A stretch of 64,000 nucleotides of DNA from JAEVLT01 sp044598425. Lineage in GTDB: Bacteria; Bacillota; Bacilli; Bacillales; Cytobacillaceae. The notes beneath the pieces were generated by a model. That model saw nothing but the letters and a program-made list of their open reading frames with translations. It was not told where the DNA came from and did no database searches. This document shows positions 34,187 through 43,021 of this stretch, in pieces. Location: NCBI GenBank assembly GCA_044598425.1, contig CP172536.1, forward strand, positions 2,046,001 to 2,110,000, written 5' to 3'. Position 1 is the first letter of the stretch. Every line of letters starts with the position of its first letter. A program made the position numbers and the translations under genes.

Positions 34187-34660
34187 ATGGAAATCGATAA
34201 GTTAAAACAGTGGCTGGATTTGGCCCAACAGTACCAATCACAAAATTTTTGGAATCAAATCTTTTCTGAAAAAACGTCACAGGCGAAAGAGCTGAATAGT
34301 TCGCTGAATCCATTCTCAATTCTGCAAGAATACGCACCCAAATGCGATTTATTCGAGGCGGAAGGTTCTCTCGTTGCTGAGATCGAAATACCCGGACTAA
34401 GCAAGAATGATGTTCAAGTGGAAATTTACGAGCAATCTCTTATTATTACTGGTGAATTTAAAGCATTGCAGACAAAAGGCAAATACTTTCTGAAGGAAAG
34501 AGTAAACCACAAATTTAAAAAAGAGCTTACCCTCCCGTTTCCCATTCTTTCTGATCAAAGCACAAGTGGAGTGTCCAATGGAATCTTAGTGATCACAATG
34601 CCATTCAAAGGTGAAGACATGGAAGCTATTCCGATTTCACTTGAATCATCATCCGAATAG
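34187..34660 (+). CDS. Small heat-shock protein Hsp20
   Basis: A 157-aa protein with a clear alpha-crystallin domain (about 55-150): AEIEIPGLSKNDVQVEIYEQ, SLIITGEF, and the signature VSNGILVITMPF. Such proteins form oligomers that hold unfolding proteins. It is in tandem with the diverged copy upstream, and the two may form mixed oligomers. The start is behind GATGAGGTG. Confidence 0.82.
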   Translation: MEIDKLKQWLDLAQQYQSQNFWNQIFSEKTSQAKELNSSLNPFSILQEYAPKCDLFEAEGSLVAEIEIPGLSKNDVQVEIYEQSLIITGEFKALQTKGKYFLKERVNHKFKKELTLPFPILSDQSTSGVSNGILVITMPFKGEDMEAIPISLESSSE

Positions 34661-34671
34661 AGCGCGGCTAT

Positions 34672-34692
34672 GCGATTCTTCAATCGCTTTTC
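34672..34692 (+). terminator. Terminator after the Hsp20 pair
   Basis: GCGATT pairs with AATCGC around CTTC and is followed by TTTTCT. The stem is short. Confidence 0.55.
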
Positions 34693-34701
34693 TAAAAGGA
34701 A

Positions 34702-35160
34702 TCATTCTTTTGCTAGAAAATTAAGTGATCTAGAAAAGAATGTTGTTTTGTTTGATTTCTCGGGTTCACTTCGATTTCCAATCACAAATTCTATTTTAGG
34801 CATATTGTGCAGTCCCCTTGCCGTAACATGGGAAATAATATAATACGTTCCTTCTTGTCCGAATGACTTTTCTAAACGATATATACCATTTTTAGGATTT
34901 TTGATATTAATTTTTTCATGTTTTGGGTCTTTTGATCGCCATATTTCAAAGGTTACTTTATCTGCGTCATTTACTTGTTCTGCCCCTTGGGTCACTTTAG
35001 CCTCAAAAATAACTGGCTGATTAACTTGCCCCTTGGCAGGCTGGACAGATAGATCTACGTTCAGCATCTCAGGAACATGATCCTTTTTTTCGGTCCTTTG
35101 ATTACATGATGTTAAAATGACCAACAGCAGCGCCAATAAAATAAAATTGAATTTTCTCAC
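34702..35160 (-). CDS. FixH/YtkA-like lipoprotein
   Basis: A 152-aa lipoprotein with lipobox LTSC (Cys19). An immunoglobulin-like beta-sandwich follows, with VNQPVIFEAKV, VTFEIW and GTYYIISHVTARGLH typical of the YtkA-like/FixH domain. These proteins are often linked to copper handling or respiratory oxidases, but no such gene is adjacent. GTG start at 35160, with GGAGGGG overlapping the end of the upstream gene (translational coupling). Confidence 0.72.
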   Translation of the reverse strand: MRKFNFILLALLLVILTSCNQRTEKKDHVPEMLNVDLSVQPAKGQVNQPVIFEAKVTQGAEQVNDADKVTFEIWRSKDPKHEKINIKNPKNGIYRLEKSFGQEGTYYIISHVTARGLHNMPKIEFVIGNRSEPEKSNKTTFFSRSLNFLAKE

Positions 35161-35161
35161 C

Positions 35162-35449
35162 TTACCCCTCCTCGCTCAGCTTCTCCATTTGCTCTGTATA
35201 AATCTGAATCATCTGCAATTTAGCTTCTGGCAAGATCGCGGCCGAAATGACCTTCTTTACGGAAAGATAATATTTTTCATATCGATTTTTTCTAATTCTT
35301 GGGTGGGAATTTTCATCGAGCAGCTCCCTTTTCATCGCTTCTTTTAAAATTTTCTCGCTGTTGTTTTCTTCACTCGTCAACAAGCGATTCTTCCAAATTT
35401 TTCGATATTCCGTCAATAAAAATTCATAATCGGCTGTTTGGTCTACCAA
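35162..35449 (-). CDS. Hypothetical helical protein coupled to the FixH-like gene
   Basis: A 95-aa charged, mainly helical protein (KILKEAMKRELLDEN, EAKLQMIQIYTEQMEKL). I do not recognise it. It forms a two-gene unit with the lipoprotein downstream. Confidence 0.5.
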   Translation of the reverse strand: MVDQTADYEFLLTEYRKIWKNRLLTSEENNSEKILKEAMKRELLDENSHPRIRKNRYEKYYLSVKKVISAAILPEAKLQMIQIYTEQMEKLSEEG

Positions 35450-35548
35450 ACTCTTTCACCTCATTCTTCCATTCTCATCTGCATTGTTACATATTTACAG
35501 CCTTTATGCAAAAACTAATCTTAAAAAATATAAAGGAGTTGAGGACCT

Positions 35549-35797
35549 ATGTCCCATACGCCATATCGATGTCCAAATTGCAAAACAAATCGGAGCCGTT
35601 TTAATATTATTCAGCAAGTTGCAAAAGCTGTAAAATTGGATCCGCAAACCGGAATGATAGTCGACGAGTATGCAGAAGGAGAGCTTGCACCTTTCCATCT
35701 CGCCTATAATGGCCCTGAGTTGAAGGTTCAATGCGCTGCATGCGGTCTAATTGAAGACGAACGAACATTTATTAAATTTGGCGAAAGGACCATTTGA
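35549..35797 (+). CDS. Small zinc-ribbon protein
   Basis: An 82-aa protein with CPNCKTN (Cys8, Cys11) and CAACG near residue 61, a four-Cys zinc-ribbon pattern. AAAGGAGTTGAGG precedes the ATG. Function unknown. Confidence 0.65.
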   Translation: MSHTPYRCPNCKTNRSRFNIIQQVAKAVKLDPQTGMIVDEYAEGELAPFHLAYNGPELKVQCAACGLIEDERTFIKFGERTI

Positions 35798-35809
35798 TTT
35801 TTAGGTCTT

Positions 35810-36634
35810 TTAAAACTTCACTTTCATTTCTTGCAAAAAATCAATTGAGTCTATTTTCCAGCGTTCATTTGGCGAGAATCTCAGTAAATGAATCATCCCA
35901 TTATAATGCTGATGACCATTTTTTTGTTGTATGATATCGAGTTCAATGGGAACATCTAATGTGATTTCTTCAGAAAGATCCTCAGGAGGTAACAAAGGCA
36001 TCCTTGTTATTCTCACGTTTTTAATCTTCGGAAGGATTTTTGCCCAAGCTAATTTTTGCAGCGATAAACCCGAGACAATTCGTTCGTCTTGCTGCTTCAA
36101 ACCAGCTATGTATGAGTGAATTACCTCATATGGATTTGCTTGATTTAAATAAGCATCTAATTTCCCAGCCGCTTTATAGATCATCAGCATATGAGATAGG
36201 TCCAAATTATTTGTTCGATGTATTGTGCTTCCATAAAAGTGGATACAAAAGTGGCCAGGAAAATTATTTTGCAATGCTCCAGCACCGTGGGGCATGCCAT
36301 GCATAGACGCTGCAATCCATTGATCTTTATAGATTACAAAAATAGCTCGGCGCTTCCAACTCCATTTCCCATTATAGATTTTTTTCATAATTTGTGTATC
36401 TTTAGATGTAAGCGGCTGGACGTCAGCATGATTGCTCCCCGCCCGCCTTTGTACATGAAATTGTTTACCAGTTTCGACGTCTAGAACGACAAATTTTGTG
36501 TATTTTGGTAAGAGGTGATTAACCTCTGACCAAGGAAGCATTTCAATTTTAAATTGAACACCCTCTGCTCCGTATGCCACATCACTTTTAGTTAAATACA
36601 AAATTAACAGAAAAACGAATGCTGCTTTTCTCAT
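35810..36634 (-). CDS. Secreted protein with GHFCIHFYGS motif
   Basis: A 274-aa protein with a cleavable signal peptide (about 1-22, ending VAYGA). The central segment AASMHGMPHGAGALQNNFPG, then HFCIHFYGSTIH, holds one Cys between two His in a compact motif that could be a Cys-dependent active site, distantly recalling L,D-transpeptidases. I do not recognise the family. The C-terminal third is beta-rich. It is monocistronic. Confidence 0.6.
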   Translation of the reverse strand: MRKAAFVFLLILYLTKSDVAYGAEGVQFKIEMLPWSEVNHLLPKYTKFVVLDVETGKQFHVQRRAGSNHADVQPLTSKDTQIMKKIYNGKWSWKRRAIFVIYKDQWIAASMHGMPHGAGALQNNFPGHFCIHFYGSTIHRTNNLDLSHMLMIYKAAGKLDAYLNQANPYEVIHSYIAGLKQQDERIVSGLSLQKLAWAKILPKIKNVRITRMPLLPPEDLSEEITLDVPIELDIIQQKNGHQHYNGMIHLLRFSPNERWKIDSIDFLQEMKVKF

Positions 36635-36748
36635 TCAGATCCCCCATTTTAGGCCACCATCTATTAAAAGCGTTACCTGAATTAGAAAATCTCATTCAAA
36701 AATAATTTAAGCATATCCATTCGTTTTTCATTTCAACTGAGCAAATTT

Positions 36749-37168
36749 TTATCTATCTTCAAGCATTTCCTCTACGATACGTCCAATGTTCGATTGAATC
36801 TCGTCTACATTGTGGTCTGTTAAATACCCCATTTTTTGAAACCAATCGTTTTTTACTTTCCAAATTGGGATATAGCCATTTGGATAGTATTCCTTTCCTT
36901 GTTCGATCCCAATTTCAATGAACGATTCATAATTGTCTTCAAGTACATCTATTTTGAGAGCACTCTTTCCGCTTTGAACCCGGATTAGTTCAATGACAAG
37001 ATGCTGCCCCAATTTTTCAAATTCCGATTCATACTTTTGCTTAAGCACCCAACAAATCTTTTCACTTTCCTTTTCAAAAGATTTGATTTTTTCTCTTAAC
37101 TCATTATCTAATTGAATGATTTGTTTCAATCGATCACCCCATAAAATCCATTCAATCTGCCTGTACAT
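36749..37168 (-). CDS. Hypothetical protein
   Basis: A protein of about 139 aa, unrecognised. It has a coiled-coil-like helix (QLDNELREKIKSFEKESEKI), then alpha/beta sequence with Trp-rich strands (IPIWKVKNDWFQKMGYL). The ATG at 37168 follows AAGGAAA; an in-frame TTG at 37321 would add 51 residues but has no ribosome-binding site. Confidence 0.5.
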   Translation of the reverse strand: MYRQIEWILWGDRLKQIIQLDNELREKIKSFEKESEKICWVLKQKYESEFEKLGQHLVIELIRVQSGKSALKIDVLEDNYESFIEIGIEQGKEYYPNGYIPIWKVKNDWFQKMGYLTDHNVDEIQSNIGRIVEEMLEDR

Positions 37169-37334
37169 TTTATAGGATTTCCTTCCGTTATTCAAACCAT
37201 CAACATTTTTGATTTTAAAACAAGGCTCTGTTAATCTTGAGGGCACTGAAAACTTCCCCTCAAATGTAAAAGCACTTTTAAACTTGTCTGTTGATTTCCG
37301 CTCCAAGCACAATAGTGGCAAAATAGCCTAAAAC

Positions 37335-37380
37335 AAAAGACCTGAAATATTCCCACTTAATTGGAAATACCAGGTCTTTT
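37335..37380 (-). terminator. Terminator after ctpA
   Basis: AAAAGACCTG pairs with CAGGTCTTTT around a long loop, just after the ctpA stop. Confidence 0.65.
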
Positions 37381-37384
37381 ACTC

Positions 37385-38884
37385 TTATTTCATCCTTGTT
37401 TTTAATACTTCTATTGCTTTTTGCAGCTGGGTATCATTTTTTTGAATCTTGTCTCGCAACAGATCCATTAATTTCAGCGTTGTAGGGCCTTTTAAAACCC
37501 CGTCAGCCGGCAGATTTTGAGCCTTTTGGAATGCAATGAGGGCACTTTTCGTTTTTTCATCGAAAAAGCCATCATCTCGGCCTGGATCATATCCTAGAGC
37601 CTTTAACATTTTTTGAGCTGTTTTAACATCGGTTGATGAACTTGACAGTTTTTGTTCTTTATCAGGATTGATAATCGGCAATGAAGCATAATCTGGCAGT
37701 GCAACTGGATAATCAGGATTGATTCCTTTTTTATGGATCCAGTTTCCGTTTGGCGTCAGCCATTTTGCCATCGTATACTTTAGATCTGATCCATCTGGAA
37801 AGTCTTGGGCTGTCTGCACAGTTCCTTTACCAAAAGATTTTTCGCCTACAAGGGGCACACCAGCAGATTCTTTAACAGCTGCAGAGAGAATTTCGGAAGC
37901 GCTGGCACTGCCGCTGTCAATTAAGACAACTAATGGCATTGCAGGAGATCCATCATTTTGCGAAGTATATTGTTTTATTTTTCCCTTTCGATCCTCTACT
38001 TTAAAAAGAATTTTTCCTTTTGGTACAAACAGGCTGGAAATGTCAATTGCTTGGTCAAGCAAGCCGCCTGGGTTTTGCCGGAGATCCAAAACAAGACCCT
38101 TCATCCCTTTTTGCTGAAGATCGTTTAATGTTTTTACCAGCTCTTTTGATGTGTTGCTTGAAAAACTTGTAATTTGAACTTTTGCTATCCCATCTTCCAC
38201 CATTTCTCCATAAACGGTCTGTATCGGAATCTCATCGCGAATGATCGGAACTTTCACAGGCGCTTCTGTGCCTGGGCGCTGGATGGTCAATTCCACTTTT
38301 GTGCCTTTTTTACCGCGAATTAAAGTAACAGCTTGAGTTGAATTCATTCCTTGCAAACTTTTTCCATTAACCGCAAGCAGAATATCATTTGGTTTTAACC
38401 CCGCTTTTTCTGCAGGAGATCCTTTTATCGGTGATACAATAACAATATGCCCATCTTTCTCTTGAATCTCTGCACCGATTCCTTCAAATGATGAAGAGAT
38501 CGTATTGTGAAAATTCTTGGCTTCCGCATTACTCATATAATCTGAGTAAGGATCGCCAAGTGACTCAACCATTCCATTGATTGCCCCATCAATTAATTTT
38601 TTCTGATCTACATTCTTGTAATAATTGGTTTTTAACGTATCATATGCTGTGTAGAACTTATCAAATTCTGCTCGGTCTTTGCCGATTGTAACCACCTTTT
38701 CTTTGCCAAAAGCAAGCGCAAAGGTGGTAATACCTGCTGATAGGAAAACAGCTAAGAAAAGCAGCATGATAAAGTGAAATTTCTTCATGCGTATGAATCC
38801 CGATTTATTCATTGATGCTTGCTCTTGCTGGTCTCGGCCATCCTGACCTTTTTCGATCTTTTGTTCGTCCAACGCTTTCACCAC
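37385..38884 (-). CDS. ctpA: Carboxyl-terminal processing protease CtpA (S41)
   Basis: A 499-aa membrane-anchored serine protease. A short cytoplasmic tail, one helix (about 36-58), a PDZ domain (about 130-205) and the S41 catalytic core with Ser328 (DSGSASASE), Lys353 and Gln357 (FGKGTVQ) are visible. A C-terminal peptidoglycan-binding domain (about 412-475, VKTAQKMLKALGYDPG) follows. Placement next to yodJ and deoD matches B. subtilis ctpA rather than ctpB. Confidence 0.92.
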   Translation of the reverse strand: MVKALDEQKIEKGQDGRDQQEQASMNKSGFIRMKKFHFIMLLFLAVFLSAGITTFALAFGKEKVVTIGKDRAEFDKFYTAYDTLKTNYYKNVDQKKLIDGAINGMVESLGDPYSDYMSNAEAKNFHNTISSSFEGIGAEIQEKDGHIVIVSPIKGSPAEKAGLKPNDILLAVNGKSLQGMNSTQAVTLIRGKKGTKVELTIQRPGTEAPVKVPIIRDEIPIQTVYGEMVEDGIAKVQITSFSSNTSKELVKTLNDLQQKGMKGLVLDLRQNPGGLLDQAIDISSLFVPKGKILFKVEDRKGKIKQYTSQNDGSPAMPLVVLIDSGSASASEILSAAVKESAGVPLVGEKSFGKGTVQTAQDFPDGSDLKYTMAKWLTPNGNWIHKKGINPDYPVALPDYASLPIINPDKEQKLSSSSTDVKTAQKMLKALGYDPGRDDGFFDEKTKSALIAFQKAQNLPADGVLKGPTTLKLMDLLRDKIQKNDTQLQKAIEVLKTRMK

Positions 38885-38986
38885 TTTCGTTAACCATCAC
38901 TCTTAAATAAAAATCCTTACTGATTAGAATAACATCTTTTTTAAATAATTAACAAAAAAAAGCTAACAATTAGAAAAACCTTGATA

Positions 38987-39838
38987 TTATATTTTTTTGA
39001 CCTCTTGAAAATACTCTTCTAATGTCCATTGATGCTCATACATAATTGTGGCTGGTTTTATTCCGACATACCTAAAGTGCCACGCTTCGAACTCATAATG
39101 GGTAATCATTTCTTTCCCTTTTGGATATCGCAAGATAAACCCAAATCGATGTGCGTTTTCCGCAAGCCATTTGCCTTCCTTTGTATCCGAAAAACCTTCA
39201 GTTAAATAAAAATTCGTTGATTTGCTGCCAATATCCATCGCAAGTCCTGACTGGTGTTCACTCGAGCCTGGAACTGCTACAGCTTGCTCTGCTTTTTCCT
39301 TTCCAACCTTATTGACTTCGGCATCAAATAGAGTTCTTTGGCGATTATAAGAGCGGTAACCTGATACCGCATAAAGTTCAATTCCTGCCTTTTTTGCTTC
39401 AGCAAACATGGTTTCGAGAGCAAGCGCCGCCTCTTTTCTTAATAAACTTTGCTCTAATTTTTGATCGCCAAACGAGAAAGCTACATTTGGCCGAACAAGA
39501 TCCGCGGGGATATATTGGTCAGGTAAATAGTAGTCTTTATTCACTAGAACCAAAAGATTGTCTGGATTTTGAATTCTATTTTTACCGTCCACTTGCTTGA
39601 TTTCGTTAAAATACATAGCTGGAAGAGCCAATGGGTCTTGCGAGGACTTTGGCTGCACGTCCTTTTTTTCCTCTATCTTTGATTTCGTTGCGTTTTGTTG
39701 AGACGGCGGTTGTTTACTTTCTTCCGTTTGCTTTACAGTTTTTTGTTGTTGGGTACTTAAATCGAGATTGCTGCAGCCAGCAACTAAGAAAAAACTCCCC
39801 ATAACAATGAATAGATTTTGCATTTTCATTTTTTTCAC
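38987..39838 (-). CDS. yodJ: D-alanyl-D-alanine carboxypeptidase, VanY type (YodJ)
   Basis: A 283-aa lipoprotein (lipobox VAGC, Cys22) with a Lys/Gln/Ser-rich linker and an M15B zinc peptidase domain. Metal and catalytic motifs are SSEHQSGLAMDIG and the C-terminal EFEAWHFRYVG. It trims the stem pentapeptide of peptidoglycan. Syntenic neighbours are ctpA and deoD. Confidence 0.9.
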   Translation of the reverse strand: MKKMKMQNLFIVMGSFFLVAGCSNLDLSTQQQKTVKQTEESKQPPSQQNATKSKIEEKKDVQPKSSQDPLALPAMYFNEIKQVDGKNRIQNPDNLLVLVNKDYYLPDQYIPADLVRPNVAFSFGDQKLEQSLLRKEAALALETMFAEAKKAGIELYAVSGYRSYNRQRTLFDAEVNKVGKEKAEQAVAVPGSSEHQSGLAMDIGSKSTNFYLTEGFSDTKEGKWLAENAHRFGFILRYPKGKEMITHYEFEAWHFRYVGIKPATIMYEHQWTLEEYFQEVKKI

Positions 39839-39934
39839 CCATTTTTCTTTTCTTTACGCACTCTCCTATTTTACCATCAAAAGAGAGGAAATCTAGCTAC
39901 AATGTACAACCAGAGCGGAAAATCCGTCTGATTA

Positions 39935-39966
39935 AAAACAGAAAACTCCTCCGTTTAAGGAAGAGT
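39935..39966 (-). terminator. Terminator after deoD
   Basis: ACTCTTCC pairs with GGAGGAGT on the minus strand and is followed by TTTCTGTTTTT. Confidence 0.7.
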
Positions 39967-39983
39967 ATATCGATTAACCATAA

Positions 39984-40685
39984 TTATTTTACTGCACTTT
40001 CAAGAGCAACTTCAATCATTTCATTGAATGTAAGCTGCCTTTCTTCCGCGGTCGTTTCTTCTCCAGTCAAAACATGATCACTTACCGTTAAAATGGAGAG
40101 GGCTTTGCGGTCAAATTTTGCAGCTAGCGTATAAAGTGCCGCCGTTTCCATTTCAAGGGCAAGAATCTGGTACTGTGCCCATTTTTCCAAATCTGCATTA
40201 TCATTATAGAACATATCCGCCGTGAAGACATTTCCAACTTTTAAATTTAACCCTTTTTCGATTCCGGTGTCGTAAGCTTTTTTTAACAATTCAAAATTAG
40301 CTGTTGGCGCATAGTCAATTCCATTGAAGGTCAGGCGGTTCATTTGGGAATCCGTTGATGCGGTCATTGCAAGAATAACATCGCGAACCTTTACGTCTTT
40401 TTGGATGGCACCGCATGTACCTACGCGAATAAGCGTTTGGACTTGATAGCTTTGTATCAGTTCATTAACATAAATCGAAATAGACGGGACCCCCATGCCT
40501 GTTCCCTGGACTGATATTCTTTTTCCTTTATAAGTTCCTGTATAGCCAAACATGTTCCGCACTTTATTATAGCATGTTGCATTCTCTAAAAAGGTTTCTG
40601 CAATGTATTTTGCTCGAAGCGGATCGCCTGGCAATAAAACCGTTTCTGCAATTTCATTTTGTTTTGCTGCAATATGTATACTCAT
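39984..40685 (-). CDS. deoD: Purine-nucleoside phosphorylase DeoD
   Basis: A 233-aa hexameric phosphorylase that splits purine (deoxy)nucleosides to base and ribose-1-phosphate. LPGDPLRAKYIAET (phosphate Gly/Arg), RVGTCGA, EMETAALY and VSDH (base-binding Asp) are visible. GGAGGAATTTTC precedes the ATG. Confidence 0.96.
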   Translation of the reverse strand: MSIHIAAKQNEIAETVLLPGDPLRAKYIAETFLENATCYNKVRNMFGYTGTYKGKRISVQGTGMGVPSISIYVNELIQSYQVQTLIRVGTCGAIQKDVKVRDVILAMTASTDSQMNRLTFNGIDYAPTANFELLKKAYDTGIEKGLNLKVGNVFTADMFYNDNADLEKWAQYQILALEMETAALYTLAAKFDRKALSILTVSDHVLTGEETTAEERQLTFNEMIEVALESAVK

Positions 40686-40895
40686 GAAAATTCCTCCTGT
40701 TTATGTTTAAAAGCAGATCGTATTCTTGCTTTTTCAATATATCATAATGATTGCCAAGAAAAAACCTTCATCCATTTGCATATGTTTTACAGTTTGTGAA
40801 AAGATATTTTTAGATGGAAGAAGAAGCCTTGCCAAGCGGGGGCTTGATCACATACTTATTAATCATTTTTTTCCACATAGAGGGGGTAATAAATT

Positions 40896-41030
40896 ATGGG
40901 TAAAAAACATCGAAATCGCATTAATTCTCCGAAGAAAAATAATCACATACCAGCCGAACAAATTGTCGCTGAACATGAGGCACATGCAAAAGAAGTTACG
41001 GCTACAGGCGGACGGAAAAACAATTCCTAA
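40896..41030 (+). CDS. Small basic hypothetical protein
   Basis: A 44-aa ORF starting MGKKHRNRINSPKKNNHIPA, then EHEAHAKEV and a GGRKNNS end. GAGGGGG lies 9 nt before the ATG, and a terminator follows. The size and composition recall small spore proteins of Bacillus, but I cannot assign a family. Confidence 0.6.
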   Translation: MGKKHRNRINSPKKNNHIPAEQIVAEHEAHAKEVTATGGRKNNS

Positions 41031-41059
41031 ATGCCGGTTTCCGCAGTTCAATTCAATTG

Positions 41060-41095
41060 AAAAGCCCCGCCGACATATCAGCAATCGGGGCTTTT
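41060..41095. terminator. Bidirectional terminator between convergent small genes
   Basis: AAAAGCCCCG pairs with CGGGGCTTTT around 16 nt. Confidence 0.8.
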
Positions 41096-41104
41096 GTAGC
41101 CATT

Positions 41105-41278
41105 TTACTCTTCTTCGATCTCTTCATCGATGATACTTTTTTCCACTAAATATTCAAAGGTAATGTCAGCGAGTTCTTCCAATTCCTCTTCTGAAGGAAC
41201 GTATCCCCTTTTCACAAGCTCATGAAAGAAAAATTCAGCAATTTCTTCCGTATCAATAAATACTTCAATTTCTCTCAT
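41105..41278 (-). CDS. yozD: YozD family protein
   Basis: A 57-aa acidic protein: MREIEVFIDTEEIAEFFFHE, then KRGYVPSEEELEELADITFE and an acidic tail. It matches my recollection of B. subtilis YozD closely, in the same neighbourhood. Function unknown. Confidence 0.8.
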   Translation of the reverse strand: MREIEVFIDTEEIAEFFFHELVKRGYVPSEEELEELADITFEYLVEKSIIDEEIEEE

Positions 41279-41464
41279 TAGCGTCGCCCCCTTTTTACAG
41301 AATGTATGTCGAACAAGGCTTTTTCATGCTAGAAGTTTTTGTACAAAATAAGATCTGCCTAACTGGACAACTTGAAGTAATTTTACGAAAAAATGATAGG
41401 AAACGTCTAGAACGGCTCGGACAAGCATAGAATTCTATAAAAATCATTTCCGAGGTGAAATTGA

Positions 41465-41632
41465 ATGACTCCTTTCCAATCAATAATGAAAAGTTTTATA
41501 AACGATGTAAATGATGAAAATGGCTTTTTTCTACAATATGCAGAATCTGCTACCAATTATCTTTTCTTTCTGATTAAATGGACCGGCATTCCGTTTATAG
41601 TTTTTGTATTCATTGCATTCTCAAAGCTATGA
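41465..41632 (+). CDS. Small membrane protein
   Basis: A 55-aa ORF beginning MTPFQSIMKSFINDVNDENG, with one C-terminal hydrophobic helix (YLFFLIKWTGIPFIVFVFIA). GAGGTG lies about 8 nt before the ATG. It converges on yodN. Unrecognised. Confidence 0.6.
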   Translation: MTPFQSIMKSFINDVNDENGFFLQYAESATNYLFFLIKWTGIPFIVFVFIAFSKL

Positions 41633-41633
41633 A

Positions 41634-42329
41634 CTATACATGGCTTTTCCCGTCATTGTTCACCATTATTTCCAGTTTGCGAAGAACTACCTTCATCACG
41701 TGATAATATTCTTGATCATGAAACAATTCATATAGAATACGATAGTCATTATAAATATCCAGCAAATGATCGATCAGCTGTTTTTTTTCTTTTTTCCGTT
41801 CAATTTCCTCGACTTCCGCTTTGCGCAGTATATTTTGTAATTTTGGTAATTGAATTGACTTTTGTTGCTTATTGATTAAGTAGAGCAGACCTAATTTTTG
41901 AATAAACGTTTCCGCACTTTCAGCATCTGCTACAAGGGTAAGCTCTTCTTCCCCTGCTTCCAGCCATTCCCCGTCGCTGATTCTCGATAATTCATAAATT
42001 ACGTCTTCCCAGGCATCTTCTTTATAACGCCAAATTTCCGTACGAAACCCGACAACTTTAAACAAATCTGATCCATACCCGCTGACTTGTACCAAGTCCC
42101 CAAAAAAATATTTATACTCAATATCGATTTGTTCTTGCTCCATGATATTTCCCTCATATTCAGAGAGAAGTTGAAGTGCTGCTTCTACGTATAGACCTTC
42201 GCTTTTATTCACTTCGTACACATACTTCTCATCCAGCCATTTTACATCTGTCACTTTTCCAACCGTTCCATACATCGTTATCACGACTGTATCACCGATT
42301 TTATATTTCGGCTTTTTCCTTTTTTCCAT
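41634..42329 (-). CDS. yodN: YodN-like protein
   Basis: A protein of about 231 aa with two small SH3-like beta modules (KYKIGDTVVITMYGTVGKV and FFGDLVQVSGYGSDLFKV), then a charged helical C-terminus. B. subtilis yodN is at the same place beside kamA, which is the main basis for the name. ATG 42329 follows GGAGG closely; an ATG 35 codons upstream lacks a site. Confidence 0.68.
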   Translation of the reverse strand: MEKRKKPKYKIGDTVVITMYGTVGKVTDVKWLDEKYVYEVNKSEGLYVEAALQLLSEYEGNIMEQEQIDIEYKYFFGDLVQVSGYGSDLFKVVGFRTEIWRYKEDAWEDVIYELSRISDGEWLEAGEEELTLVADAESAETFIQKLGLLYLINKQQKSIQLPKLQNILRKAEVEEIERKKEKKQLIDHLLDIYNDYRILYELFHDQEYYHVMKVVLRKLEIMVNNDGKSHV

Positions 42330-42420
42330 GATCCTCCATCCCCTCAATGATGCGTCGTGAAAGTTAATTACCATATTATATGCATGGATTGCGGAGAAAG
42401 CGCATGAGTTTTGAAAAAGA

Positions 42421-42449
42421 AAAAATCGCCTCAATGAGGAGACGATTTA
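42421..42449 (-). terminator. Terminator after yozE
   Basis: AAATCGTCTCC pairs with GAGGCGATTT (G-U pairs included) on the minus strand and is followed by TTTTCTTTTTC. Confidence 0.65.
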
Positions 42450-42459
42450 AGAAAAAGGA

Positions 42460-42693
42460 TTACAACTTCAGTTCTGATAATTGATACAGCTGCCAAGCAT
42501 CGTCAAAAACAGTCATGCTTTCTAAATAGAGACCATTTAATTCGAGATACGAGCTGATTTCATGATAATCTTCCGATGTTTTCGGGAAACTATGATCTTC
42601 ATATGCCTGATTGGCGAAGCGGCTGATCGCATCTTTTGGTGCTGGATGGCGGTATTTCATTAAAAAGTGATAAAAAGATTTACTCATTTTCAA
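42460..42693 (-). CDS. yozE: YozE family protein (UPF0346)
   Basis: A 77-aa helical protein with the family core SFYHFLMKYRHPAPKD, FANQAYEDHSFPKTS and YHEISSYLE. YozE has a SAM-like helical fold; function unknown. The position beside yokU-kamA agrees with B. subtilis. Confidence 0.9.
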   Translation of the reverse strand: MKMSKSFYHFLMKYRHPAPKDAISRFANQAYEDHSFPKTSEDYHEISSYLELNGLYLESMTVFDDAWQLYQLSELKL

Positions 42694-42738
42694 ACGCCTT
42701 TCTTTTCTTGTTCTTTCTAACAGCTACTATAACTGTTT

Positions 42739-43020
42739 TTATGAGGAAAAATCAAAATAATTTTTTTTCAATCTTCTTGGGATGTTCATTAATTCCTTGA
42801 ATGTAACCCGTTTTCCCAGCGGCTTTGTATCAATTAAAAGCAATTGGTCTTCAATTTCCTTTATCATTTGTTCGTTCAAGTAGTTCATGGTGCAGTTTGC
42901 ACATGAAATAGTCGGTGTTTCTTTAATCTCGACCGCTCTTGTTCCGTCTGGCAATTCCCAAAGCACACTATCTGCTGTCATTGCAATGGTTGGACTAGAA
43001 CACCATTCGCATCTATCCAT
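42739..43020 (-). CDS. yokU: YokU family zinc-finger protein
   Basis: A 93-aa protein with CEWC near the start and CANC near residue 41, a zinc finger like that of MqsA/YgiT. ATG 43020 lies 1 nt after the kamA stop, with GGAAGG in the kamA end, so it is coupled to kamA. Its role in lysine metabolism is unknown. Confidence 0.8.
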   Translation of the reverse strand: MDRCEWCSSPTIAMTADSVLWELPDGTRAVEIKETPTISCANCTMNYLNEQMIKEIEDQLLLIDTKPLGKRVTFKELMNIPRRLKKNYFDFSS

Positions 43021-43021
43021 T

